A DNA stretch of 12,340 nucleotides, from the NCBI GenBank assembly GCA_030528545.1, contig JAUMYR010000080.1, positions 1 to 12,340 of the forward strand. The letters run 5' to 3'. Shown piece after piece: positions 1 to 6,003 of the stretch. The DNA is from Propionibacteriaceae bacterium (lineage in GTDB: Bacteria; Actinomycetota; Actinomycetes; Propionibacteriales; Propionibacteriaceae). The notes beneath the pieces are model-generated. The model was given only the letters and a program-made list of their open reading frames with translations. It made no database searches and was not told the DNA's origin. The position numbers and the translations under genes are program-made. Numbering within the stretch: the stretch's first letter is position 1; every line of letters starts with the position of its first letter.

Positions 1-1
1 C

Positions 2-64
2 GGCGACATGATCCTCACCCCCACCACCGCCGAAAAACTCGGACTCGACCCACACACCGGCTAA
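2..64 (+). CDS. C-terminal fragment of an unidentified protein
   Basis: An open frame enters from the left edge and ends in TAA at 62-64. It encodes 20 residues, GDMILTPTTAEKLGLDPHTG. The frame reads through with GC-rich codons and the stop is followed by non-coding-looking sequence, so it is probably the end of a real gene. Nothing in so short a tail identifies a family. It runs towards nadE, so the two genes are convergent. The real length and start lie outside the window. Confidence 0.45.
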   Translation, partial: GDMILTPTTAEKLGLDPHTG

Positions 65-365
65 ACGGCTCGAAGAGACAGTGAGGAACAGTGACGTGGG
101 GTAACTACTCCATGAGTAGAACTCGGGAGCTGGTTGGCCCTGAGCCTGGAGTCAACGCCCAGTTTCAACGGAGCAGCCAACGAAACAGGCCCCGAGAAGC
201 CCTTATCGAGGGGAATCAGGGTTTACTCAATTTGACTCCCGGCTTTCGGTAACCAGAGAGGTCGCCTCACCGATGGCTCCAGAAACCGCCTCAAGAGGAA
301 TCGCGCGACCGGTTAATAGAATCCCAAGAACCGTCGCTCTCTCTACTTCGCGCTCAGTTGCTTGG
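65..365. other. Gene-free region between convergent genes
   Basis: This stretch separates the stop of the left-edge gene from the stop of nadE. No tRNA, rRNA or convincing ORF is visible on either strand. It holds a small perfect hairpin, CTACTC-CAT-GAGTAG at 105-119, and a loose inverted repeat GGAGTCAA (148-155) / TTGACTCC (232-239). The hairpin could stop transcription from the left gene, but no T-run follows it. It is somewhat less GC-rich than the flanking genes and may be a degraded remnant; I cannot assign it. Confidence 0.4.
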
Positions 366-2405
366 TCACCAGGTTTCAGGAATACTCGCAACCTCGTCCA
401 GCCAGATCTTCGGCGATGCGTCCGAGGGAGCGCGCCAGTCTCCGCGGGGCGAAAGCGAGCCGCCCGAAACCACCTTGGGCCCATCCGGCAAGGCTGATCT
501 TTTGAACTGTTGGGTAATGAAACGCCTGCAAAAGACGCCCAGCCAGTGTTTGATCTCAGCGAGATCATAGCTATGCCGGTCGCTCCCCTCGATACCACGC
601 GGCCACTGCCCACGCCCGGCGTCCGACCATGCGTGATAAGCCAGATAGGCAATCTTGCTAGGGCGGAAACCATGGCGCAGCACGTGGAACAGAGTGAAGT
701 CTTGCAACTCGTAGGGGCCGATATTGGCCTGGGTCGATTGGGGTACCTCACCCGGACGAGCCGGAACCAGTTCTGGGGTGATCTCGGTCGCGAGGATCGA
801 TTCAAGCACCGCGCTGACCCTCTCATCGAATAGGCCGGAAGCGATCGCCCACCGGATGAGATGTTGCATCAGGGTCTTCGGCACCCCGGCGTTAACCCCG
901 TAGTGACTCATCTGATCGCCGACGCCGTAAGTGCACCAGCCGAGCGCCAGTTCACTGAGGTCTCCCGTGCCGAGCACGATCCCGCCCCTGTGGTTGGCGA
1001 TGCGGAACAGGTAGTCGGTGCGCAGTCCCGCCTGGACGTTCTCGAAAGTCACATCGTAAACGTCGTGCCCTTCACCATAGGGGTGGCCGAGATCGCGCAG
1101 CATCTGCTCTGCCGCCGGAGTGATATCGAGGGTTTCGAAGGAACACCCCAGAGCCATCGCCAGTTCTGTCGCATTGCCACGGGTGTGGTCACTCGTGGCG
1201 AAACCGGGCATGGTGTAGGCGAGGATGTCGCTGCGGGGACGCCCCAGCCGATCCATCGTGCGCGCGGCGACCAGCAGCGCATGGGTGGAGTCCAACCCTC
1301 CAGAAACCCCGATGACGATCTTGGGCTGCCCGATAGCCCGCAGCCTCTGTTCCAGGCCACAAACCTGGATGCTGTAGGCCTCACGACATTCCCGATCGAG
1401 GCGAGAATCATCGTCTGGAACGAACGGGAACCGGTCAACTGGACGCCGAAGCCCGAAGTCCCCTGCGGGCGGAGCCAGCTCGAAATGAATCACCGGCAAA
1501 TGATCCCCCGCGACCACAGCGTTGTCGTCGAAACTACCCTGGCGGATTCTCTCCTGCCTCAGCAGATCAAGGTCGATATCGGCGATGGCGCTTCCCGGAT
1601 CGGGAAGGAACTGTGGCGATTCGGCGAGCAACGCACCGTTCTCATAGATCATGGCCTGCCCATCCCAAGCCAGGTCGGTAGTGGACTCCCCCCCACCCGC
1701 CGCGACGAACAGGTAAGCCGCCAGGCAACGGGCGGACGCGGCCTTGCAGTGGAGACGACGATTCTCGCTTTCCCCAACGAGGCTTGGCGAGCTTGCCAGG
1801 TTGATTAGAACGCTCGCCCCGGCAAGTGCCGCCTGAGAGCTAGGAGACACCGGCACTCTCAGGTCCTCACCGATCTCAACGTGGAAACAGAACCCGGCCA
1901 CGTCGGTCGCTTCGAACAGTAACTGGCCGAACGGCACCTCCCGACCCGCCACCACGATCTCGCCTTCGGCACCAGCGCCCGAGGCAAAGCACCGGGCCTC
2001 GTCATACTCCCGGTAGGAGGCCAGATATGTCTTGGGCACGACACCAAGGACGCTTCCCCGGTGCGCGACGACAGCGCAGTCGTATAACCGGTTCCGCCAG
2101 CGCAGCGGAGCGCCGACGACCATCACCGGGCCGAGGGCCGAGCTGCCTTCGACGACACGTGTCACAGCGTCGTGCACCCGGTCAAGCAGCACATCCTGGG
2201 CAACCAGATCACCCAAGCTGTAGCCGCTGAGGCCGAGTTCCGGGAAGGCCACCAGGCCCACCCCTTCGGCGCTCAGCTGTTTCGTCCGCTCTAACACCTC
2301 GGCGGCGTTGGCGAGCGGATCGGCCACATGGGTACGCACCGCCGTGGCCGCCACCCGGACGAAACCGTGGGTGTACAAGCTATGGAAATCCCTGGTCACT
2401 GTCAC
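366..2405 (-). CDS. nadE: Glutamine-dependent NAD+ synthetase with altered glutaminase site
   Basis: The enzyme makes NAD+ from nicotinate adenine dinucleotide (NaAD) and ATP in the cytoplasm, normally using ammonia released from glutamine. An N-terminal CN-hydrolase (nitrilase-type glutaminase) domain covers about residues 15-290 and an NAD synthetase domain about 340-660. The P-loop SGGLDS lies at 368-373, followed by conserved TFENVQAGLRTDYLFRIAN and LGTGDLSELALGW blocks. The layout and 679-residue length match the mycobacterial enzyme. Glutaminase Glu (FPELGLSGYS, E56) and Lys (VVPKTY, K125) are present. The nucleophile motif ICED reads IGED, with Gly179 encoded by GGT at 1869-1871, so glutamine hydrolysis is probably lost. 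A nearby conserved YREFYE-type motif reads YREYDE. GTG at 2405 is chosen because a TAGACT -10 box ends 8 nt before it, which suits a leaderless start; GTG at 2399 or ATG at 2441 are alternatives. NadE identity is near certain; loss of glutaminase activity is inference. Confidence 0.96.
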   Translation of the reverse strand: MTVTRDFHSLYTHGFVRVAATAVRTHVADPLANAAEVLERTKQLSAEGVGLVAFPELGLSGYSLGDLVAQDVLLDRVHDAVTRVVEGSSALGPVMVVGAPLRWRNRLYDCAVVAHRGSVLGVVPKTYLASYREYDEARCFASGAGAEGEIVVAGREVPFGQLLFEATDVAGFCFHVEIGEDLRVPVSPSSQAALAGASVLINLASSPSLVGESENRRLHCKAASARCLAAYLFVAAGGGESTTDLAWDGQAMIYENGALLAESPQFLPDPGSAIADIDLDLLRQERIRQGSFDDNAVVAGDHLPVIHFELAPPAGDFGLRRPVDRFPFVPDDDSRLDRECREAYSIQVCGLEQRLRAIGQPKIVIGVSGGLDSTHALLVAARTMDRLGRPRSDILAYTMPGFATSDHTRGNATELAMALGCSFETLDITPAAEQMLRDLGHPYGEGHDVYDVTFENVQAGLRTDYLFRIANHRGGIVLGTGDLSELALGWCTYGVGDQMSHYGVNAGVPKTLMQHLIRWAIASGLFDERVSAVLESILATEITPELVPARPGEVPQSTQANIGPYELQDFTLFHVLRHGFRPSKIAYLAYHAWSDAGRGQWPRGIEGSDRHSYDLAEIKHWLGVFCRRFITQQFKRSALPDGPKVVSGGSLSPRGDWRAPSDASPKIWLDEVASIPETW

Positions 2406-2412
2406 AGCGTTC

Positions 2413-2418
2413 AGTCTA
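2413..2418 (-). promoter_or_regulatory. -10 box of nadE, leaderless type
   Basis: TAGACT on the minus strand is followed by 7 nt and then GTG at 2405. No Shine-Dalgarno sequence is visible before the likely start. A TANNNT box at this distance is the usual actinobacterial arrangement when transcription begins at the start codon. No good -35 element is seen. Confidence 0.45.
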
Positions 2419-2458
2419 GAAGTACCCACCGTCAAGAACATTGACCGTTCCTGGTGCC

Positions 2459-2473
2459 ACCGGATCGTCCGGT
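2459..2473. promoter_or_regulatory. Palindrome, possible operator
   Basis: ACCGGA-TCG-TCCGGT is a perfect 6-bp inverted repeat with a 3-nt centre. A related shorter palindrome, ACCGG-AC-CCGGT, lies at 2541-2552. They sit upstream of both divergent promoters, about 54-68 nt before the proposed nadE start, where a regulator could bind. No known regulator site is recognised, so the operator role is a guess. Confidence 0.3.
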
Positions 2474-2686
2474 CCCGCCCAGCTCACGGGCTCAGCGCAC
2501 TTCGGCTTCGCCCCGCTAGGCCGGGCCGGGTTCCCCACCTACCGGACCCGGTGTGACCATGTGTGCCTACCGCATCGGCCGCGTTCCAGACCCCGGCCGC
2601 GGGCCCGCCGCCACAGGCTTCCGCGCGTGTGAACTCGTCCGCGCCAGTGACCGGATGCTTCCTCCTCACGGCGTTGTAGAGACGAA

Positions 2687-2747
2687 GTTATCCACAACAG
2701 GCTGGGATCGTGCCAAACCGTCCCCCTAGCCGGTTATTGTCCCTGCC
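2687..2747 (+). promoter_or_regulatory. Tad unit 1 promoter block with DnaA-box-like site
   Basis: Three elements precede the ATG at 2748. GTTATCCACA lies at 2687-2696 and contains the DnaA-box consensus TTATCCACA. GTCCCCCT lies at 2720-2727. The -10-like TATTGT at 2735-2740 is followed by 7 nt and then ATGGCC. No Shine-Dalgarno sequence is present, so a leaderless transcript is likely. The same elements occur at the same distances before the ATG at 4421. The protein that reads the upstream site is unknown; DnaA is one candidate. Confidence 0.6.
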
Positions 2748-3407
2748 ATGGCCGAGCATGACACCACACGCCAGCCCCGTTTCGCCGCCGAGGAGCCAGA
2801 GACGGAGGCGCGCCCCAGCGGGGTCCAGTTACGTGCCCGCCGTAACCCTCGGCTCATCGCGCTCGGCGTCTTGTCGGCCTGCCTCGGGGCTCTTGGTGTG
2901 GCCTACCTGTATTCGGCGGCAACGAGTTCACAACAGGTGCTGATGGTTTCTTCGGCGGTCGCTCGGGGCAAGATCATCCAGGACGCAGACATAGCCGTCA
3001 CTACTATCGGCTCCGCCCCCGGCATAGCAGTCACCGACGCAAGCCAGAAGGAGACCGTGATCGGCCAGACGGCGTTGGTTGATCTGCCCAAGGGATCCCT
3101 TCTCAACCCGTCATCGGTGGGCACCCCCGACCTCCCGCGGGGAACCTCCCAGGTTGGGCTCAAACTCTCCGTCGGACGCCTACCCGCTGGACGCCTACCC
3201 TCCGGAGCCAAGGTCACCCTGGTACGCACCGGAGAGCAGAGTGATAAGCCCGCATCCTTCGAAGCCATCACGCTAAGCCCTCCGGAGGACCTCGGTGACG
3301 GGCAGACCTTCCTGGTAGATGTGCAAGTCACCGCCGAGGAGGCACCGGCGGTGGCCCGGCTCGCTGCGGAAGACCTCCTGGCGCTGGTTCGCAAGGCGGA
3401 CGACTGA
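2748..3407 (+). CDS. SAF-domain membrane protein, CpaB/RcpC-like Tad component
   Basis: This 219-residue protein has a charged cytoplasmic N-terminus (1-33), one membrane anchor at about 34-55, and an extracytoplasmic SAF-type domain at about 64-124 (starting near VSSAVARGKIIQDADI and ending in LPKGSLLNPSSV). A short beta-rich tail follows. In Tad systems CpaB/RcpC proteins with this layout act at the pilus exit site; in Gram-positives there is no secretin and the exact job is unclear. The ATG at 2748 is set by the upstream -10 box; there is no RBS, so translation is probably leaderless. The TadZ-like gene starts 1 nt after the stop, so the two are one operon. An in-frame 15-nt repeat duplicates GRLP within the tail. 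SAF/CpaB-like assignment rests on architecture and neighbours. Confidence 0.8.
   Translation: MAEHDTTRQPRFAAEEPETEARPSGVQLRARRNPRLIALGVLSACLGALGVAYLYSAATSSQQVLMVSSAVARGKIIQDADIAVTTIGSAPGIAVTDASQKETVIGQTALVDLPKGSLLNPSSVGTPDLPRGTSQVGLKLSVGRLPAGRLPSGAKVTLVRTGEQSDKPASFEAITLSPPEDLGDGQTFLVDVQVTAEEAPAVARLAAEDLLALVRKADD
3174..3200 (+). repeat. 15-nt-period tandem repeat inside the SAF gene
   Basis: GGACGCCTACCC occurs at 3174-3185 and again at 3189-3200, with GCT between them and TCC after the second copy. It encodes GRLPA-GRLPS. The period is a multiple of three, so the frame is kept. It looks like a recent slippage or duplication event. Confidence 0.85.
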
Positions 3408-3408
3408 C

Positions 3409-4206
3409 ATGGCCTTCATCGTCTGCACCAGCGCCACCGGGGCACCCGGAGTCACCACCACCGCCCTCGGACTTGCCTTAGCCTGGCCCGGGGATGTGTT
3501 GCTCGCCGACTGCGACCGGGATCCGGCCCAGAGCGTACAGGCGGGTTACCTCCGCGGACTATCGTTCACCGGACGCGGCCTCAATGCCGTCGCCCGGGCT
3601 CAACGCGAAGGACACCCCCTAGCCCAACACGTCTGGATGCAGGCCGTTCCGCTGAGTTCCGGGACGGCCCCAGACCGGCGTTTCCTTCCCGGGTTCACCC
3701 ACCCTGGTTCTGCCAACCTATTCGACGAGGTTTGGAGCGACCTCGGGGACGCCTTCGCCGAGCTGGGCGGCAGCGGGGTCGATGTCATCATCGACGCCGG
3801 ACGCGCCGGGCGGGCCGGTCTCCCCCCGGGGCTCATCGCATCAGCGGACATCGTGCTGCTCCTAGTCAACTCGACGCTGCGCTCCCTGGCCGCCACGCGG
3901 CTCTATGTCTCCTGGCTGGCCGAACAGATCACCAGCCATACCGACCGAGCCTCCTTCGCTCTCGGTGTCATCGGTGAGGGGCGCCCCTATTCCGCTGCTG
4001 AGATCAGCGCGCAGTTCGAGCTACCGGTCTGGCTGACCCTCGCTCATGACCCCGAAGCCGCGTCCGTCTACCTCGACGGACAACTCGAACCGAAACGGTT
4101 CGCCGACCTGGCCCTGCCCCGCAGCTTGCGCGCAGGTGCTACGTCGTTACTCGAACGGGTCCGCCAGCTCGCGGATGAACGCTCCGGAATCCAATCCGCG
4201 AGGTAG
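3409..4206 (+). CDS. TadZ/CpaE-like ATPase relative (ParA/MinD fold)
   Basis: This 265-residue protein is predicted cytosolic. It begins with a beta strand and a modified P-loop, TGAPGVTTTALGLA, at about 10-23. LLADCDRDPA (31-40) sits where the ParA/MinD switch I strand ends, and a hydrophobic strand ending DVIIDAGRAG (125-134) matches Walker B. ADIVLLLVNSTLRSLAATR (146-164) resembles the next MinD strand. TadZ/CpaE proteins place the Tad assembly complex at a cell site, so that role is inferred here. Both lysines of the ParA loop KGGVGKT are replaced (T and V), so nucleotide hydrolysis is doubtful. ATG at 3409, 1 nt after the previous stop, is chosen over ATG at 3319, which would overlap the SAF domain gene by 89 nt. 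An RBS is not obvious; coupling to the upstream gene is likely. Confidence 0.8.
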   Translation: MAFIVCTSATGAPGVTTTALGLALAWPGDVLLADCDRDPAQSVQAGYLRGLSFTGRGLNAVARAQREGHPLAQHVWMQAVPLSSGTAPDRRFLPGFTHPGSANLFDEVWSDLGDAFAELGGSGVDVIIDAGRAGRAGLPPGLIASADIVLLLVNSTLRSLAATRLYVSWLAEQITSHTDRASFALGVIGEGRPYSAAEISAQFELPVWLTLAHDPEAASVYLDGQLEPKRFADLALPRSLRAGATSLLERVRQLADERSGIQSAR

Positions 4207-4220
4207 TTCTGGGGCTCTAG

Positions 4221-4244
4221 GGCCGACTCCTTCGGGAGCGGGCC
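4221..4244 (+). terminator. UUCG-tetraloop hairpin after the TadZ-like gene
   Basis: GGCC (4221-4224) pairs with GGCC (4241-4244), and CTCC (4227-4230) pairs with GGAG (4235-4238) around a TTCG tetraloop closed by C-G. A 2x2 internal loop separates the stems. It begins 15 nt after the TAG stop. No T-run follows, as is common in actinobacteria, so termination is probable but not certain. Confidence 0.5.
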
Positions 4245-4330
4245 ACCGTCGCTGTCGTCTCTCGTCCGGTTTCGCCAGGACCACGGGGCTGGTCACCCGC
4301 TGGCCCGCTCGCGACCACTTTTTCCGCTGC

Positions 4331-4347
4331 GCCAGGGCTGTCCTGGC
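4331..4347. promoter_or_regulatory. Inverted repeat upstream of the tadA-unit promoter
   Basis: GCCAGG-GCTGT-CCTGGC is a perfect 6-bp inverted repeat with a 5-nt centre. It ends 12 nt before the GTTATCCACA element of the second Tad promoter. It could be an operator or a backup terminator. There is no matching repeat before the first Tad promoter. Confidence 0.3.
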
Positions 4348-4359
4348 CGCCACACAAGA

Positions 4360-4420
4360 GTTATCCACAGATCCCACAAATCGCCCGGAAATGTCCCCCT
4401 CGCCAACTATCGTCCACCAC
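4360..4420 (+). promoter_or_regulatory. Tad unit 2 promoter block, twin of the unit 1 promoter
   Basis: GTTATCCACA (4360-4369), GTCCCCCT (4393-4400) and the -10-like TATCGT (4408-4413) precede ATGGCC at 4421 by exactly the same distances as their counterparts before 2748 (61, 28 and 13 nt to the ATG). Sequence between the blocks is much less conserved. The initiating region also reads TCGTCCACC, a weak DnaA-box match. This should drive the leader ORF and the tadA-to-LysM genes. Confidence 0.6.
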
Positions 4421-4561
4421 ATGGCCAACCACTCCCCGCTGGCGCAGGCACTCCGACCCGCACCGCTCCCGTCCCGGGCTCCCGGGGCGCCCGGTGCCGC
4501 GCCGGCCAGCCGAGCCCACCGGCACGCTATCGGGAAACCCGGGCGGAAAGGGCGGTCGTGA
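4421..4561 (+). CDS. 46-residue leaderless small ORF coupled to tadA
   Basis: ATG at 4421 follows the TATCGT -10 box by 7 nt, exactly as the SAF gene start does, and opens a 46-codon frame ending in TGA at 4559-4561. The stop overlaps the tadA ATG (TGATG). The product is rich in Ala, Pro and Arg, basic, and has no membrane segment or known motif. It may be a functional small protein, or a leader whose translation feeds ribosomes to tadA. The shared promoter spacing is the main support for the start. No function can be named. Confidence 0.5.
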   Translation: MANHSPLAQALRPAPLPSRAPGAPGAAPASRAHRHAIGKPGRKGRS

Positions 4562-6003
4562 TGGCCCGCGATGTCTCCTCCATGCCGACCTCCCTCGGTT
4601 CCTTCTTCAGCACACTCGACACCCACGGCACGGCGTCGACGGCCTCCCCGGCATCGGCTACACCCGCCCGCCCCAAGCCTGCTCCCGCCGCCGGTATCGA
4701 CTGGACGACCGTGGTCACGCTGCGCCGCAAAGCTGCCCAAGAGATCGCCGACAACGTCGAACATTGGTCCAACGAGCATGCCACCCCGATGCCCGATGTC
4801 GATCTTCGGCTCATGGGACGCTCGGTGATCCGGGCGGTGGTACGACGCCATGCCACGCACCTCACCGCCTCGGGGCAGGCCATGTGGCCACTCGATCTAG
4901 AGCAGCGCTACATAGCAGCCGTGGAAAGCGCCACCTTCGGTTATGGCAGGCTGCAACCCTTGTTCGAGATTCCCGCGGCCGAGAATATTGAGATTCACGG
5001 CTGGGACAGCGTCGTCGTTCAGTACGGTGATGGCCGCCGCGTCGAGCACCCTCCCGTCGCGGATTCCGATGAGGAACTGATCGAGGCGGTACGTTTCCTG
5101 GGGGAATCGGCCTCGCCGCCTCGCCCCTTCGACGACGCGCACCCCACGATGACGCTGGCTCTCGGAGACAAGTTCCGGCTCCACGCCATCGGATTCGGGT
5201 TGAGCTACCGGCCTTCAATCATCATCCGCCAGCACATCCTGACCTCGGTGACTCTGGCGGATCTGGCCAGCCGCGGGATGCTTCCCACCCAAGTGGCGAA
5301 GCTGTTGCACGCTGCGGTGCTGGCCCGCAAGTCCATCGTCATCAGCGGAGACCAGGGAGCGGGGAAGACGACCCTGCTGCGGGCTCTCATCTCGGCGATC
5401 CCCGAGAATGAACGATTCGGGACGCTGGAGACCGACTACGAGTTGCTGACCCACCTCCAGCCCGGCCGCCGCAACATGCTGGCGCTCCAGGCCCGCGTCG
5501 GTCTCGGTGAACGCCAGGACGGGCGCGCACTCGGTGAGTACAGTGTCGCCGACCTGATCCCCGAAGCCCTCCGGCAAAACCTCTCCCGGCTGGTGGTCGG
5601 TGAGGTCCGGGGAGCTGAAGCCGGTGCCATGTTCGAGGCCATGCAGGCCGGAGCTGGAACCCTTTCCACGACGCATTCGCACTCTGCGACCTCCACTATC
5701 GACCGGCTGGCGTCCCGCGTCGCCCAGGGTGGGGTGCTGAGCGTCCCCGAAGCGATGCGTCAGATCGCGCACAACATCCATCTGCTCATTCACGTTCAGC
5801 TCATCGACGACACCTGGCGAGGTGGGGTGCGGCGTCGTTTCGTGTCAGAGATTCGGCAGCTGACCGGGGCCATCGAGAGCGACCGCCCCGTCACTCACCT
5901 GGTGTATTCGGCAGGCCGCAACGGCAAGGGTGCCACCTTCCACCCGGACGCGGCGCTGCTGGCGGATCTACAGCCTTTCCAATCCGCTTGGCAGGAGCGC
6001 TGA
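4561..6003 (+). CDS. tadA: TadA/CpaF-family secretion ATPase
   Basis: This 480-residue cytosolic hexameric-type ATPase would power assembly of the Flp-like pilin at the TadB/TadC platform. A Pro/Ala-rich N-terminus (to about 47) precedes the CpaF N-terminal domain, which contains FGYGRLQPLFEIPAAENI. The motor domain has Walker A GDQGAGKTT (263-271), the acidic box TLETDYELL (288-296), Walker B LVVGEVRGAEAGAMFEAMQAG (split here as LVVGEVRG 344-351) and the His box STTHSHSATSTIDRL (369-383). Length and motif order are normal for the family and all catalytic residues are present. ATG at 4561 is preferred: it overlaps the leader-ORF stop and sits 5-9 nt from the G-rich RBS at 4545-4555. GTG at 4558 would add one residue. 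The tadB start overlaps its stop. Confidence 0.93.
   Translation: MARDVSSMPTSLGSFFSTLDTHGTASTASPASATPARPKPAPAAGIDWTTVVTLRRKAAQEIADNVEHWSNEHATPMPDVDLRLMGRSVIRAVVRRHATHLTASGQAMWPLDLEQRYIAAVESATFGYGRLQPLFEIPAAENIEIHGWDSVVVQYGDGRRVEHPPVADSDEELIEAVRFLGESASPPRPFDDAHPTMTLALGDKFRLHAIGFGLSYRPSIIIRQHILTSVTLADLASRGMLPTQVAKLLHAAVLARKSIVISGDQGAGKTTLLRALISAIPENERFGTLETDYELLTHLQPGRRNMLALQARVGLGERQDGRALGEYSVADLIPEALRQNLSRLVVGEVRGAEAGAMFEAMQAGAGTLSTTHSHSATSTIDRLASRVAQGGVLSVPEAMRQIAHNIHLLIHVQLIDDTWRGGVRRRFVSEIRQLTGAIESDRPVTHLVYSAGRNGKGATFHPDAALLADLQPFQSAWQER

Larger units (their letters stand above)
2406..2747. other. Divergent intergenic region, nadE / Tad locus
   Basis: This gene-free stretch carries the promoters of nadE (leftward) and of the SAF-domain gene (rightward). 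No credible gene lies in it: the short minus-strand ORF at 2484-2669 has no RBS and arbitrary composition. The hexamer ACCGGA recurs at 2459, 2541 and 2650. Two of these copies are in palindromes, listed separately. From 2687 on the sequence is the promoter block shared with the tadA unit. Confidence 0.6.

Noticed and set aside
861..1808. 315-codon open frame on the plus strand opposite nadE
   Set aside because: It lies wholly inside the well-supported nadE coding strand, has no RBS or domain, and is a GC-rich antisense shadow.
3319..3408. Upstream start for the TadZ-like gene
   Set aside because: The extra 30 residues are basic shadow sequence within the SAF gene; the protein fold begins at MAFIVCTSATG (3409).
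2687..4369. Chromosomal replication origin
   Set aside because: The DnaA-box-like sites are too few and too far apart, no AT-rich unwinding element is seen, and none of the usual origin neighbours are present.
4147..4860. 237-codon minus-strand frame across the tadA promoter and 5' end
   Set aside because: It would run through the hairpin and twin promoter block and into tadA, and its translation has no recognisable domain.
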